From positions 33,089-97,088 of the forward strand of contig DATGGA010000026.1 in the NCBI GenBank assembly GCA_035308765.1: DNA of 64,000 nt, given 5' to 3'. Positions 32,944 through 40,019 of this stretch are shown piece by piece. A program made the translations under genes and the position numbers. Source of the DNA: RBG-16-66-20 sp035308765. GTDB lineage: Bacteria; Pseudomonadota; Gammaproteobacteria; Burkholderiales; SG8-39. The notes beneath the pieces are model-generated. The model did not search any database. It saw only the letters and a list, made by a program, of their open reading frames with translations, and was not told the DNA's origin. The first letter of the stretch is position 1; the number at the start of each line of letters is the position of its first letter.

Positions 32944-33846
32944 ATGGACGTCACGCTGGATCAATGGAAAGCGCTAATTTCTGTTGTCGAATCAGGAGGT
33001 TATGAGAAAGCCGCCGAGGCGCTGGACAAGAGCCAGTCTTCGGTGACCTACGCCGTGCAGAAGCTGCAGTCCCAGCTAGGGGTGAAAGCGTTTGAAGTGA
33101 AGGGACGCAGGGCGATGCTGACGCCGACTGGCGAGTTCCTGTACAGGAGGGCGCGCGCGCTGGTGGAGGAAGCCGCTGCGACGGAGCGCGCTGCGCGCAA
33201 GCTTTCGGCGGGCTGGGAAGCGGAGATCGGCATCGCGGTTGAAGTTGCATTCCCGACCTGGCTGCTGCTGCAATGCCTCGATCGCTTCGGCGCCGAGAGC
33301 CCGCAGACTCGCATCGAAGTGATCGAATCCGTCCTCGGCGGCACATCGGAGGCGCTGTTGCAGGGGCAGGCCGCGCTCGCGATCACTGTAATGGTGCCGC
33401 AGGGATTTCTCGGCGACCTGCTGATGCCGATACGGTTTCTGCCTGCGGCACATCCGGACCATCCGCTGCACAAGCTCGGCCGCCCGGTGACGATGGAGGA
33501 CTTGCGCGCGCAGCGCCAGCTGGTGATCCGCGAATCGGGCCTGAAGCGCGCCACGAAGCCGCGCCTCGAGGCGGCGCAGCGCTGGACGGTGAGCCACATG
33601 ACGACTTCGATAGAGGCGGCGAGCAGGGGCTACGGCTACGGCTGGTACCCGGAATACCGGATTCGCGACCAGATCGCGGCGGGGACGCTGAAAGCCCTGC
33701 CGCTGCGCGAAGGCAGCGAAAGCGTCGCGCAGCTCTACCTGGTGTTCGCCGACCGGGACGCGGCGGGGCCCGGCACCCTGCGGCTTGCGGCTATCATTCG
33801 CGAGATGGCCGAAGCGGCCTGCGTCAAGGAGAGAGGGCGGCGATGA
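32944..33846 (+). CDS. LysR-family transcriptional regulator
   Basis: LTTR of 300 aa with an N-terminal winged helix-turn-helix (about residues 1-60: FALISVVESGGYEKAAEAL-like, SQSSVTYAVQKLQSQLG) and a C-terminal effector-binding domain. The effector domain starts near residue 90 (AEIGIAVEVAFPTWLL). It is divergent from azoR and overlaps the downstream oxidoreductase gene by 4 bases (ATGA). That places it as the likely regulator of both, probably in response to a quinone or similar electrophile. The effector is inferred only from the neighbours. Confidence 0.92.
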   Translation: MDVTLDQWKALISVVESGGYEKAAEALDKSQSSVTYAVQKLQSQLGVKAFEVKGRRAMLTPTGEFLYRRARALVEEAAATERAARKLSAGWEAEIGIAVEVAFPTWLLLQCLDRFGAESPQTRIEVIESVLGGTSEALLQGQAALAITVMVPQGFLGDLLMPIRFLPAAHPDHPLHKLGRPVTMEDLRAQRQLVIRESGLKRATKPRLEAAQRWTVSHMTTSIEAASRGYGYGWYPEYRIRDQIAAGTLKALPLREGSESVAQLYLVFADRDAAGPGTLRLAAIIREMAEAACVKERGRR

Positions 33847-34811
33847 AATCATGGTTTATCGCGAGCGGCAAGGACAGCACCACGCTCGAGCTGCGGGATG
33901 TTGCGGTGCCCGAGCCCAAGACGGGCGAGATCCTGGCGCGCGTGAAAGCCGCGGGCCTGAACCGCGGCGAATTCATCGCCGGGCACGGCTTGTCCGGCGG
34001 CGGCGCGAAAGCCGCGGGCATCGAGTCGGCGGGCGAGGTGGTCAAAGTGGGCGACGGCGTGAAGGGCTTCAAGGCGGGCGACCGCATCATGGGGCGCTCG
34101 TCGCACGCGTTCTCGGAGTTCTCCATGTTCCGTGTCGGCGACGCCATCCGCATGCCGGCCAGGCTTGCCTGGGAGGAGGCGGCGGGCGCGGGCATCGCTT
34201 ACCTCACGGCCTACGACATGCTCTGGCCGGGAGGGGAACTGAAATCCGGCGAGTGGCTGCTGGTCGCCGGCGCTTCGGCGGGCGTGGGCGTGGCCTCGGT
34301 GCAACTCGGCAAGCTGATCGGCGCGAAGGTGATAGGCACGTCGGGCTCGGCTGAAAAACTGAAAAAGCTGACCGCGCTAGGCATGGACCTCGCGCTGCAG
34401 AACAGGAACGGCGGTTTCGCCGACCAGGTGATGGCCGCTACCGGCGGCAGGGGCGTCGACGTGGTGGTGAACAACGTCGGCGGCAGCGTGTTCGCCGAAT
34501 GCATACGGGTGATGGCCTACAAGGGCCGCCTCGCCACCGTCGGCTACGTGGATGGCGTGGTGAAGGCGGAACTCGACATCCTCGCGCTGCATTCCAGGCG
34601 CCTGCGGCTCTACGGCGTGTCGAACAAGATGCGCAGCGCCGCCGAAGTCGCCGAGGGAGTGCGCGGCTTCGAACGCGACGTGCTGCCCGCGATCGCGAGC
34701 GGCTACCTGCGCCCGGTGGTGGACAAGGTATATCCTTTCGCCGAGCTGCCTCAGGCCAAGGCGTACATGGAGTCCAACGCGCACCTCGGGAAAATCATCC
34801 TGCGCGCCTGA
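33843..34811 (+). CDS. MDR-superfamily NAD(P)H quinone oxidoreductase-like protein
   Basis: Zinc-free medium-chain dehydrogenase/reductase of 322 aa. The N-terminal GroES-like half ends around GDRIMGRSSHAFSEF. The NADPH-binding half begins with LLVAGASAGVGVASVQLGKLIGA, followed by GVDVVVNNVGG. The closest type is QOR (quinone oxidoreductase). It is translationally coupled to the LysR gene by an ATGA overlap, which supports a shared role with divergent azoR in quinone detoxification. A large dyad follows its stop. Confidence 0.9.
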   Translation: MKSWFIASGKDSTTLELRDVAVPEPKTGEILARVKAAGLNRGEFIAGHGLSGGGAKAAGIESAGEVVKVGDGVKGFKAGDRIMGRSSHAFSEFSMFRVGDAIRMPARLAWEEAAGAGIAYLTAYDMLWPGGELKSGEWLLVAGASAGVGVASVQLGKLIGAKVIGTSGSAEKLKKLTALGMDLALQNRNGGFADQVMAATGGRGVDVVVNNVGGSVFAECIRVMAYKGRLATVGYVDGVVKAELDILALHSRRLRLYGVSNKMRSAAEVAEGVRGFERDVLPAIASGYLRPVVDKVYPFAELPQAKAYMESNAHLGKIILRA

Positions 34812-34867
34812 ACTGATGCATTGCGACAGCTTCGCGCAAGATTCCGTAAACATTTCGTTACCAATTT

Positions 34868-34895
34868 CCTGCGATCGGAAATATTCCGGCGCAGG
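34868..34895. terminator. Nested inverted repeat after the oxidoreductase gene
   Basis: Two nested arms form a long dyad: outer CCTGCG / CGCAGG and inner CGGAA / TTCCG around ATA, with small asymmetries between arms. It lies in the 107-base gap between the oxidoreductase stop and the next ATG. No T-run follows, so it may be a factor-dependent terminator, an mRNA-stabilising hairpin or an operator for the downstream exported-protein gene. Confidence 0.45.
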
Positions 34896-34918
34896 GGAAA
34901 GGCTAAGCTGAGGTCATC

Positions 34919-35515
34919 ATGATCGCTTCACACAGGTTACTGTTCGCCGGCGTCGCTGCCGCGCTCTTCGCCGGTGCTGCCCACGCGCAGCCGCATTACG
35001 GCTCTCCGCATTGGGCCTACGACGACCGCTACCACCACCATCACTACTATCCTGCCGTCGGCTACGGCGTCCCCGTGCTGCCGGCCGGCTACCTCACGGT
35101 GACATTCGGCGGCAGCCGCCTCTATTTCCACGGCGGCGTCTGGTTTCGCGCCGCCGGGCCGTCCTACGTGGTCGTCCGGCCGCCGATCGGCGTAGTGGTG
35201 CCGGTGCTGCCGCCCGATTACACGATGGTCTATTTCGGACGGGCGCCGTACTACTACGCCAACGAAGTCTATTACTCCGCTATTCCTGGTGGCGCCGGAT
35301 ACGCCGTGGTCGCGCCTCCCCCGGGTACCGAGCCGACCATGGCGCAGCCTGTTCCTCCCCCCGAGTTGCCCCCGCAACCCGGACAGGCTCCGGTCTCGGT
35401 TGCCCAACCTCCCGCCGGCAATTGGTACTTCTGCGAGTCGGCGAAGGCCTACTACCCGTACGTGTCCGAGTGCAAGGAAGGCTGGCGGCAGGTGCCGGCC
35501 AGCCCGCCCCGCTAG
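34919..35515 (+). CDS. Exported His/Tyr/Pro-rich protein (DUF6515-like)
   Basis: Predicted secreted protein of 198 aa with a clean signal peptide (cut near AHAQP). It has a His/Tyr cluster (DDRYHHHHYYP), a hydrophobic beta-rich middle and repeated YY motifs. A Pro-rich linker (about 135-160) leads to a C-terminal module WYFCESAKAYYPYVSEC, with two Cys that could pair, ending KEGWRQVP. This module is common in exported betaproteobacterial proteins of unknown function; the DUF6515 assignment is from memory and tentative. The His run may bind metal. The stop overlaps the convergent TAXI gene stop in CTAG. Confidence 0.7.
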   Translation: MIASHRLLFAGVAAALFAGAAHAQPHYGSPHWAYDDRYHHHHYYPAVGYGVPVLPAGYLTVTFGGSRLYFHGGVWFRAAGPSYVVVRPPIGVVVPVLPPDYTMVYFGRAPYYYANEVYYSAIPGGAGYAVVAPPPGTEPTMAQPVPPPELPPQPGQAPVSVAQPPAGNWYFCESAKAYYPYVSECKEGWRQVPASPPR

Positions 35516-36858
35516 CGCGCGGCGCGCAGCCGCTCGCGCACCAGCGCGATGTGGCCGCGCAGCGCGTAGAGTTGGTCGGTGTAGGCGAGCGGCACTGCGA
35601 TGCGCTCGGCCTTCGCGTCCAGCTTCTCGAGCTGTTCGAGCAACTTCGCCGCGTTAGCGGCCTTGCCGGCCATGTCCTCCTCAATCTGGCGCAGGTCCCG
35701 GTACCAGCGGAAGATGCGCGAGCGGATGCGGAACTGGTAGAGCGGCGGCAGCACGCGTCCGAGCGGGATCAGGATGACGGCGATCGAAAACAGCGCCACC
35801 CACATGCGGTCGACCAGGTTGGCGAGCCAGAACGGCAGGTAGCGCTGCAGCAGCGGCGGGCCGGTGCGGTAGTAGCGCTCGGCATCGCGCGCCAGCGGGA
35901 ATTCGCTTTGCAGCGCCATCGGGAACTGGCCATCGCGCGCGATCCAGCCGCCGTGGCTGTGGATGCGGCTCGCGGCCTGGACCAGCAGCTGGATCAGCGC
36001 CGGATGCAGGTCTTCGCGCGCCACCAGCGAGCAGGTAGCCGCCACCAGCACTATGTCGCGCGGCGGTACGTTGCGCGAAAGGTCGACCACGCCGCGCGGC
36101 AGCGTCACGGGGCTGAGAAAGCTGTAGCGCCGCGCGTACGCCTCCGCCTGCGCGAATTCGTACAGGCGGATGCCGGGGGTTTGCAGCAGCATCTGCACCA
36201 GCTGCGATTCGGGTGCTGACACGATCGCTACGGCATCCAGCGAGCCGTCCAGCAGCGCGACGACCGAGGGAACGAGGTCCAGGCTGGCGCCCTGGATGTC
36301 GCTCTTGTCCATGAGGTTGGCGCGCAGCAGCCGGCCCATGATTCCCGGGATGCCGCTGCCGCGTGTACCGATGTTGACGCGCATGCCGCGGAACTGCGAC
36401 AGGTCGTTGATGACGCCTTCCCGGCTTATCTTTTTCGCCGCGTCCTGGCGATAGAAGATCCAGACCGGTTCGTAGAACATGCTGCCGAGCGAGATTAGCG
36501 GCAGTTGCTGCTGCTCCTCTTCCTGTGTGCGCAGGGTTTCGCTCGCGCCGCCCTGGACGAAGGCAACCTGCACATCTTCCTTCGGGTCCTGCAGCAGGCG
36601 CAGATTCTCGCGCGATCCCGCAGTGGCGCGCAGCACGACGTCGATGCCGTAGGGTTTGAGTTCCTCCGCGTAGCGTTTGCCGAAGGCAGCATAGGCGCCC
36701 TGGTCCGGGCCGGTGGCGAGCACCACGCGCTTGGGCGGCGTCGGCTTGAGCAGGACATAGGCGCCGCAAAGCAGGCCGAGCGTGAGCAGGATGAACGGAC
36801 CCGTCGTGACAAGGAGGTCGCGGGCCGAGAGCAATGTGTCGCGGATGGTGCGGCGCAT
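35512..36858 (-). CDS. TAXI-family TRAP transporter solute-binding subunit, membrane-anchored
   Basis: Protein of 448 aa with a TAXI (TRAP-associated extracytoplasmic immunogenic) receptor domain. An N-terminal membrane helix (about 17-36) is not clearly cleaved. The binding domain spans about 40-310 (VLATGPDQGAYAAFGKRYAEEL, FVQGGASE, NIGTRGSGIPGI). A second helix (about 340-360, FSIAVILIPLGRVLPPLY) is followed by a cytoplasmic coiled tail. No TRAP permease is adjacent. The C-terminal membrane and coiled-coil extension is unlike a simple binding protein and suggests a sensing or scaffold role. Confidence 0.85.
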   Translation of the reverse strand: MRRTIRDTLLSARDLLVTTGPFILLTLGLLCGAYVLLKPTPPKRVVLATGPDQGAYAAFGKRYAEELKPYGIDVVLRATAGSRENLRLLQDPKEDVQVAFVQGGASETLRTQEEEQQQLPLISLGSMFYEPVWIFYRQDAAKKISREGVINDLSQFRGMRVNIGTRGSGIPGIMGRLLRANLMDKSDIQGASLDLVPSVVALLDGSLDAVAIVSAPESQLVQMLLQTPGIRLYEFAQAEAYARRYSFLSPVTLPRGVVDLSRNVPPRDIVLVAATCSLVAREDLHPALIQLLVQAASRIHSHGGWIARDGQFPMALQSEFPLARDAERYYRTGPPLLQRYLPFWLANLVDRMWVALFSIAVILIPLGRVLPPLYQFRIRSRIFRWYRDLRQIEEDMAGKAANAAKLLEQLEKLDAKAERIAVPLAYTDQLYALRGHIALVRERLRAAR

Positions 36859-36896
36859 GATGGAAATATACCTGCACAGGTCTAAGCTGCGCCACC

Positions 36897-36983
36897 ATGC
36901 CCGAGGAGCTCGCCCCGTTCAAGGACGCGGACCTCGCCGACGTCGCGCACTATCTCGCGCGGCTGCCCGCAAAAACAAAGTGA
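36897..36983 (+). pseudogene. 28-codon ORF resembling the C-terminus of a class I cytochrome c
   Basis: A short ATG frame encodes 28 residues with ELAPFKDADLADVAHYLARL. This pattern (F-x-D-A-D-L-x-D-x-A-x-Y-L) is typical of the last helix of small c-type cytochromes. There is no heme CxxCH in the window's upstream sequence, which is occupied at once by the divergent TAXI gene start. The TGA overlaps the GTG of arfB (GTGA). It may be the remnant of a deleted cytochrome gene whose end is kept because it couples translation into arfB, or a small leader peptide. Only the frame and motif are seen; the origin is inferred. Confidence 0.5.
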
Positions 36984-37384
36984 AATTCAGTATTCCAGAA
37001 AGCGAAATCGACATCACCGCCGTTCGCTCGGCCGGCGCCGGAGGGCAAAACGTCAACAAGGTGTCGAGCGCGGTGCACCTGCGCTTCGATGTCGCGGCCT
37101 CCTCGCTGCCCGGCGCCGTGAAGGCGCGCCTGCTCGGGCTGAAGGATCACCGTATCACGCGCGACGGCGTGGTGGTGATCAAGTCGCAGCAGCACCGCAG
37201 CCAGGACATGAACCGGGGCGAGGCGCTGCGGCGCCTGCACGAGATGGTGGAAAGCGCGACGCACGTGCCGAAAATGCGCAGGGCGACCAAGCCGACGCGG
37301 GCGTCGAAGAAACGGCGCCTCGAGGGCAAGATCCGGCGCGGCCGGATCAAGGCGCTGCGCGGCCGGGTAGGACCGGAAAGTTAG
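36980..37384 (+). CDS. arfB: Alternative ribosome-rescue factor / peptidyl-tRNA hydrolase ArfB
   Basis: Release-factor-like rescue protein of 134 aa that hydrolyses peptidyl-tRNA on stalled ribosomes. The catalytic GGQ is at residues 21-23 within RSAGAGGQNVNKV. The basic C-terminal tail (KRRLEGKIRRGRIKALRGR) is the part that enters the empty mRNA channel. The start GTG at 36980 overlaps the TGA of a 28-codon upstream frame, and the first residues KFSIPESEI match the family start. The stop overlaps the convergent small gene in TTAG. Confidence 0.92.
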   Translation: MKFSIPESEIDITAVRSAGAGGQNVNKVSSAVHLRFDVAASSLPGAVKARLLGLKDHRITRDGVVVIKSQQHRSQDMNRGEALRRLHEMVESATHVPKMRRATKPTRASKKRRLEGKIRRGRIKALRGRVGPES

Positions 37385-37605
37385 TAGCGCTTGCCCGTGT
37401 TGAACTCGCCCTTGAGGCGCGCGACCTGACGCCTGAGAAGTTCGAGTTCGGCGCGCGCGGCGTCTGCTTCGCGCATCACCGGATCGTCGGCGGCCGGCTT
37501 CAGGCTCGCGATCTGTGCGTGGGCGACGCGGAAGCGCTCGTTGGCTGCGTTCCATCGCTCCACCAGCTGCTGCTCCTGATCCCGCCATGCTTTGCGCTTG
37601 TCCAT
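37381..37605 (-). CDS. Small charged protein, possibly coiled-coil, unknown function
   Basis: Predicted 74-aa soluble protein rich in Lys, Arg, Glu and Ala, with a heptad-like C-terminal half (AELELLRRQVARLKGEF). Codon use and an AAGGAA site just before the ATG support translation. I do not recognise a named family. A terminator-type hairpin with T-run ends only about 20 bases upstream of the ATG, so expression depends on read-through or on a promoter overlapping that hairpin. Its stop overlaps the convergent arfB stop. Confidence 0.65.
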   Translation of the reverse strand: MDKRKAWRDQEQQLVERWNAANERFRVAHAQIASLKPAADDPVMREADAARAELELLRRQVARLKGEFNTGKRY

Positions 37606-37624
37606 GGGCTTCCTTGAGGTGGAT

Positions 37625-37648
37625 AAAAAAGCCCGGTTTCCCGGGCTT
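37625..37648 (-). terminator. Intrinsic terminator, 8-bp stem with T-run
   Basis: Stem AAGCCCGG / CCGGGCTT with a TTTC loop (37629-37648), followed on the minus strand by six T (plus-strand A25-A30). It lies 22 bases after the stop of the AT-hook-like gene at 37670 and just before the small gene at 37605. The stem is nearly identical to that at 50256-50282. Confidence 0.8.
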
Positions 37649-37669
37649 CGATATTTTCCGGCGCCATGC

Positions 37670-37981
37670 TCAGCCGTCTTCCGGCCGGCCGGAGGGCGGA
37701 ATCGAGATCCCGGCCGGGATGTCCTCGCGCGGCATGCCGTGGTGCACGTCGATCGCCGGTTGCGGAGGCGTGCTGCCCTTTTTCGGGCGGCCGGGGCGGT
37801 AGAACACCTGAAAAGGCTTGAGGGGCGGAACCACCGGCGGCCGCTCGAGGTATCGGCAATCCGATTCGGTCGGCATGCTCGCCATGGCGCCGACGCGGCG
37901 GCCGCTGACGAAAACGGTGTAGCGCAGCATGTGCGCCGAACCCGGGATTGGCTGGGCGATGATCTCGTATTTGCCCAGCAT
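37670..37981 (-). CDS. Small protein with AT-hook-like GRPKKG motif (paralogue of 49905-50237)
   Basis: About 103 aa. An N-terminal beta-rich part (GKYEIIAQP, RYTVFVSGRRVGAMAS) is followed by SDCRYLERPPVVPPL and then YRPGRPKKG. RPGRPKK matches the AT-hook core (GRP flanked by basic residues), which binds the minor groove of AT-rich DNA. A Pro-rich tail with PREDIPAG follows. The paralogue at 49905 shares all these blocks. The start was placed at the ATG (37979-37981), but similarity to the paralogue continues upstream (ERRRF versus ERKRY), so a GTG or the TTG at 38044 could be the true start. It probably shares a transcript with the basic protein upstream. The function is unknown. Confidence 0.7.
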   Translation of the reverse strand: MLGKYEIIAQPIPGSAHMLRYTVFVSGRRVGAMASMPTESDCRYLERPPVVPPLKPFQVFYRPGRPKKGSTPPQPAIDVHHGMPREDIPAGISIPPSGRPEDG

Positions 37982-38036
37982 GAAGCGCCTGCGCTCCTGG
38001 CGGCCAGGATGTTCGCGCACCGCGCCGCGAACTTGC

Positions 38037-38249
38037 TCAGGCAACTTTGACTTCCTTCTTTGCCTTGGCGATTTTGGCGGTGCGGGCCGCGGCGGTCTTG
38101 GTCTTGGCCTTCACGCTGAGAACCTCGTCGCACAGCGCGACGACTTCCGGTTCGCTCAGCCGTTCCGCGTTGGCGCGCAACTGCTTCACTTCCGGCTTGC
38201 TCAGTGTTTGGATTCGGTCTTTGGTCCAGTCCAGCGCGGCGCGTCCCAT
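38037..38249 (-). CDS. Small basic protein with histone-H1-like Lys/Ala tail
   Basis: 70 aa. The N-terminal half (WTKDRIQTLSKPEVKQLRANAERL) looks helical. The last 25 residues are Lys/Ala/Thr-rich (KAKTKTAAARTAKIAKAKK), like the tails of bacterial histone-H1-type nucleoid proteins. It ends next to or within the start region of the AT-hook-like gene downstream, so the two may be co-expressed DNA-binding proteins. I do not recognise a named family for the N-terminal part. Confidence 0.65.
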   Translation of the reverse strand: MGRAALDWTKDRIQTLSKPEVKQLRANAERLSEPEVVALCDEVLSVKAKTKTAAARTAKIAKAKKEVKVA

Positions 38250-38285
38250 GTGACCGCTATTATAGCGCCCCGGGTGGGTGCAGGT

Positions 38286-38999
38286 CTATGTTTTTTTTGA
38301 TTTATTTAGAGAAGAATCGAGCTCCGGGTAGTGCCGGAAAATGCCCTGCCGATTGAACGCGATGCGCCGTTTCGAGGCGAGGTAGGCGGCGATGCGCGGG
38401 CGCGCGGCGACCCTGGCATGGAGCGCGTCCAGCAGGGGGTAGCGGGGCGCAAGGCTGGTGCAGGCACGCGGAAAGGAATAGCGCAGGCCGGCGACCATCT
38501 GGAACAGCGACAAATCGACATAGGAAACGGCCTTGCCGAGCACGTAACCGCCCCGGTTACGCTGCAGCACGGCCTCGAAGTAATCGAGGTATTTCGGCAG
38601 CCGCACGGCAAGGAAGTCGGCGGCGCGGCGCCGCGCCTCGCGCTTCTGCTCCTCGTAATACAGCCCCGAACCGATCGGGTGGTGTACGTCGTGAACCTCG
38701 ACCAGCCAGTCGGCGATCGTCAGCTGAAGCTGGTGTAACCACAGGCGGCCGGATTCGCCCTTTGGCGCCAGGCGGAGGCGCGGTCCGAGGAAATGCAGGA
38801 TGTTCGAGGTCTGCGCCACCACGTCCCTGCCGGCGACGATATAGGGCATTGCGAAAGGAGGCCGCTTCAAATCCGCAAAGGAGGGACTCCCGGAACGGCG
38901 CAGCACATCCACATAGTCCGCTCCGGCGTCCTCCAGCGCGAGCCGGACGAATTCGCCGCGGCCCTGGATCCCGGGCCAGTAGTAGAGCCGGATTTTCAT
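38286..38999 (-). CDS. Glutathione S-transferase family protein
   Basis: GST-like protein of 237 aa: N-terminal thioredoxin-fold half (IRLYYWPGIQGRGEFVRLALEDAG, AMPYIVAG) and C-terminal helical half (YVLGKAVSYVDLSLFQMVAGL, then ARPRIAAYL). The Tyr in YYWPG and the Gln-Arg-Gly after it recall sigma/alpha-type GSTs. The C-terminal RRIAFNRQGIFRHYPELD is also seen in proteobacterial members. It ends in an AT-rich patch with eight T near 38289-38296, and lies 13 bases before the DUF1134 gene end, on the same strand. Confidence 0.88.
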   Translation of the reverse strand: MKIRLYYWPGIQGRGEFVRLALEDAGADYVDVLRRSGSPSFADLKRPPFAMPYIVAGRDVVAQTSNILHFLGPRLRLAPKGESGRLWLHQLQLTIADWLVEVHDVHHPIGSGLYYEEQKREARRRAADFLAVRLPKYLDYFEAVLQRNRGGYVLGKAVSYVDLSLFQMVAGLRYSFPRACTSLAPRYPLLDALHARVAARPRIAAYLASKRRIAFNRQGIFRHYPELDSSLNKSKKT

Positions 39000-39012
39000 C
39001 CCGCCGTCGGGC

Positions 39013-39588
39013 TCAGAACGGGTTGTAGGTTTTCTTCGGCGTGTAGTGCATGTATCCGACGCTCGCGCCGGCGCGCAGGCCGACGCCGAGGCGGATCGGC
39101 GCGAGGACGATATTGCCGCGCTGCTGGTAGTTGATGCCGGCGCCGCCCACGTAATAGAAGCTGCCGTCGACCCCGGGGAAGCGCCGGAAAATCGAGCCCG
39201 GCTTCGGCAGGTGGTAGACGAGCACGAACACCTTGGACGCGTTGGCGCCCAGGTCGAAGCCGATCGAGGGCCCCGTCCACCACACGGGGCGGCTCCCGGC
39301 GGTCTTCATCATCAGCGTGCCGTTGCCGTAACGCAGCCCGACGGTGATCGCGCCGGCGGCTTCCTCGCCCTTGATGTAGCCGTTGGGCCGGCCCTGTTCC
39401 TTGAACGCTTTCTCGATCACCTTGCCCAGGCCCTCGGCGCCCTTGCCGAAGAACTCCTCGGCGTCCTTCAGCACCGTGTCCTGGTCGTATGTGCCGTCGT
39501 CGGCTTTCTTGTCCTGGTCGTCGCCCGCAAGCGACAGCGCCGGCGTCAGCAGGGCAGCGAATGCGAGCAGCAGCAGGCGCTTTTTCAT
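39013..39588 (-). CDS. DUF1134 (EipA-like) exported protein
   Basis: Periplasmic protein of 191 aa with a signal peptide (cut near SLAG|DD). The DUF1134 core is clear: EEFFGKGAEGLGKVIEKAF, GRPNGYIKGEEAAGAITVGLRYG and PSIGFDLGANASKVFVLVYHL. The family includes EipA, needed for envelope integrity in Brucella; in other bacteria it is uncharacterised. The protein is full length. It is followed on the same strand by a GST gene 13 bases away. Confidence 0.88.
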   Translation of the reverse strand: MKKRLLLLAFAALLTPALSLAGDDQDKKADDGTYDQDTVLKDAEEFFGKGAEGLGKVIEKAFKEQGRPNGYIKGEEAAGAITVGLRYGNGTLMMKTAGSRPVWWTGPSIGFDLGANASKVFVLVYHLPKPGSIFRRFPGVDGSFYYVGGAGINYQQRGNIVLAPIRLGVGLRAGASVGYMHYTPKKTYNPF

Positions 39589-39597
39589 GCCATTACT

Positions 39598-39954
39598 TTA
39601 CCCCAGCCAGGCGAGGGCGGATTCCACGTCGGGGAAGTTTTTCACGCTCAGGCCCCGATTCGCGGCGACGACGTCGATCATGTGGTTCGCCTCGAGGAAG
39701 CCCGGGGTGTGGTGCACCAGCGCGATCCGGTGCCGCGGCGTCGCGCCCAGCACGGGCAGCTTGTCGATGAGGTGGAACTGGCTGACGCCCGACAGCGGCA
39801 CCTTCTGCTTCAATTCGAGCAGGATACGGGTGAGCCCCAGCCGGTTGGCCTCGGCCAGGATTGCGGCGCAGATATGCGACGGCGGCTGTTGCGATTCGCG
39901 GCCCCAGGCGCTGGCCCGCAGTAGATCGCCGTCGGCAGTAATCGTATATTCCAT
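39598..39954 (-). CDS. STAS/SpoIIAA-like small protein, unknown function
   Basis: 118-aa soluble protein with alternating strands and helices: TITADGDLLRASAWG, then a helix ICAAILAEANRLG, a strand TRILLELK, HRIALVHH and the final VESALAWLG. The pattern resembles SpoIIAA/STAS-like or Crp-associated small domains seen in Proteobacteria, but identity is not certain. It lies 9 bases before the DUF1134 gene on the same strand, so cotranscription is likely. Confidence 0.6.
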   Translation of the reverse strand: MEYTITADGDLLRASAWGRESQQPPSHICAAILAEANRLGLTRILLELKQKVPLSGVSQFHLIDKLPVLGATPRHRIALVHHTPGFLEANHMIDVVAANRGLSVKNFPDVESALAWLG

Positions 39955-40019
39955 ATACCTTCTGGTTTCCGTTCCGCAAAAAAGTCCGCGAGACTACGCA
40001 GCGAAGCTTTAGGAGTCAA

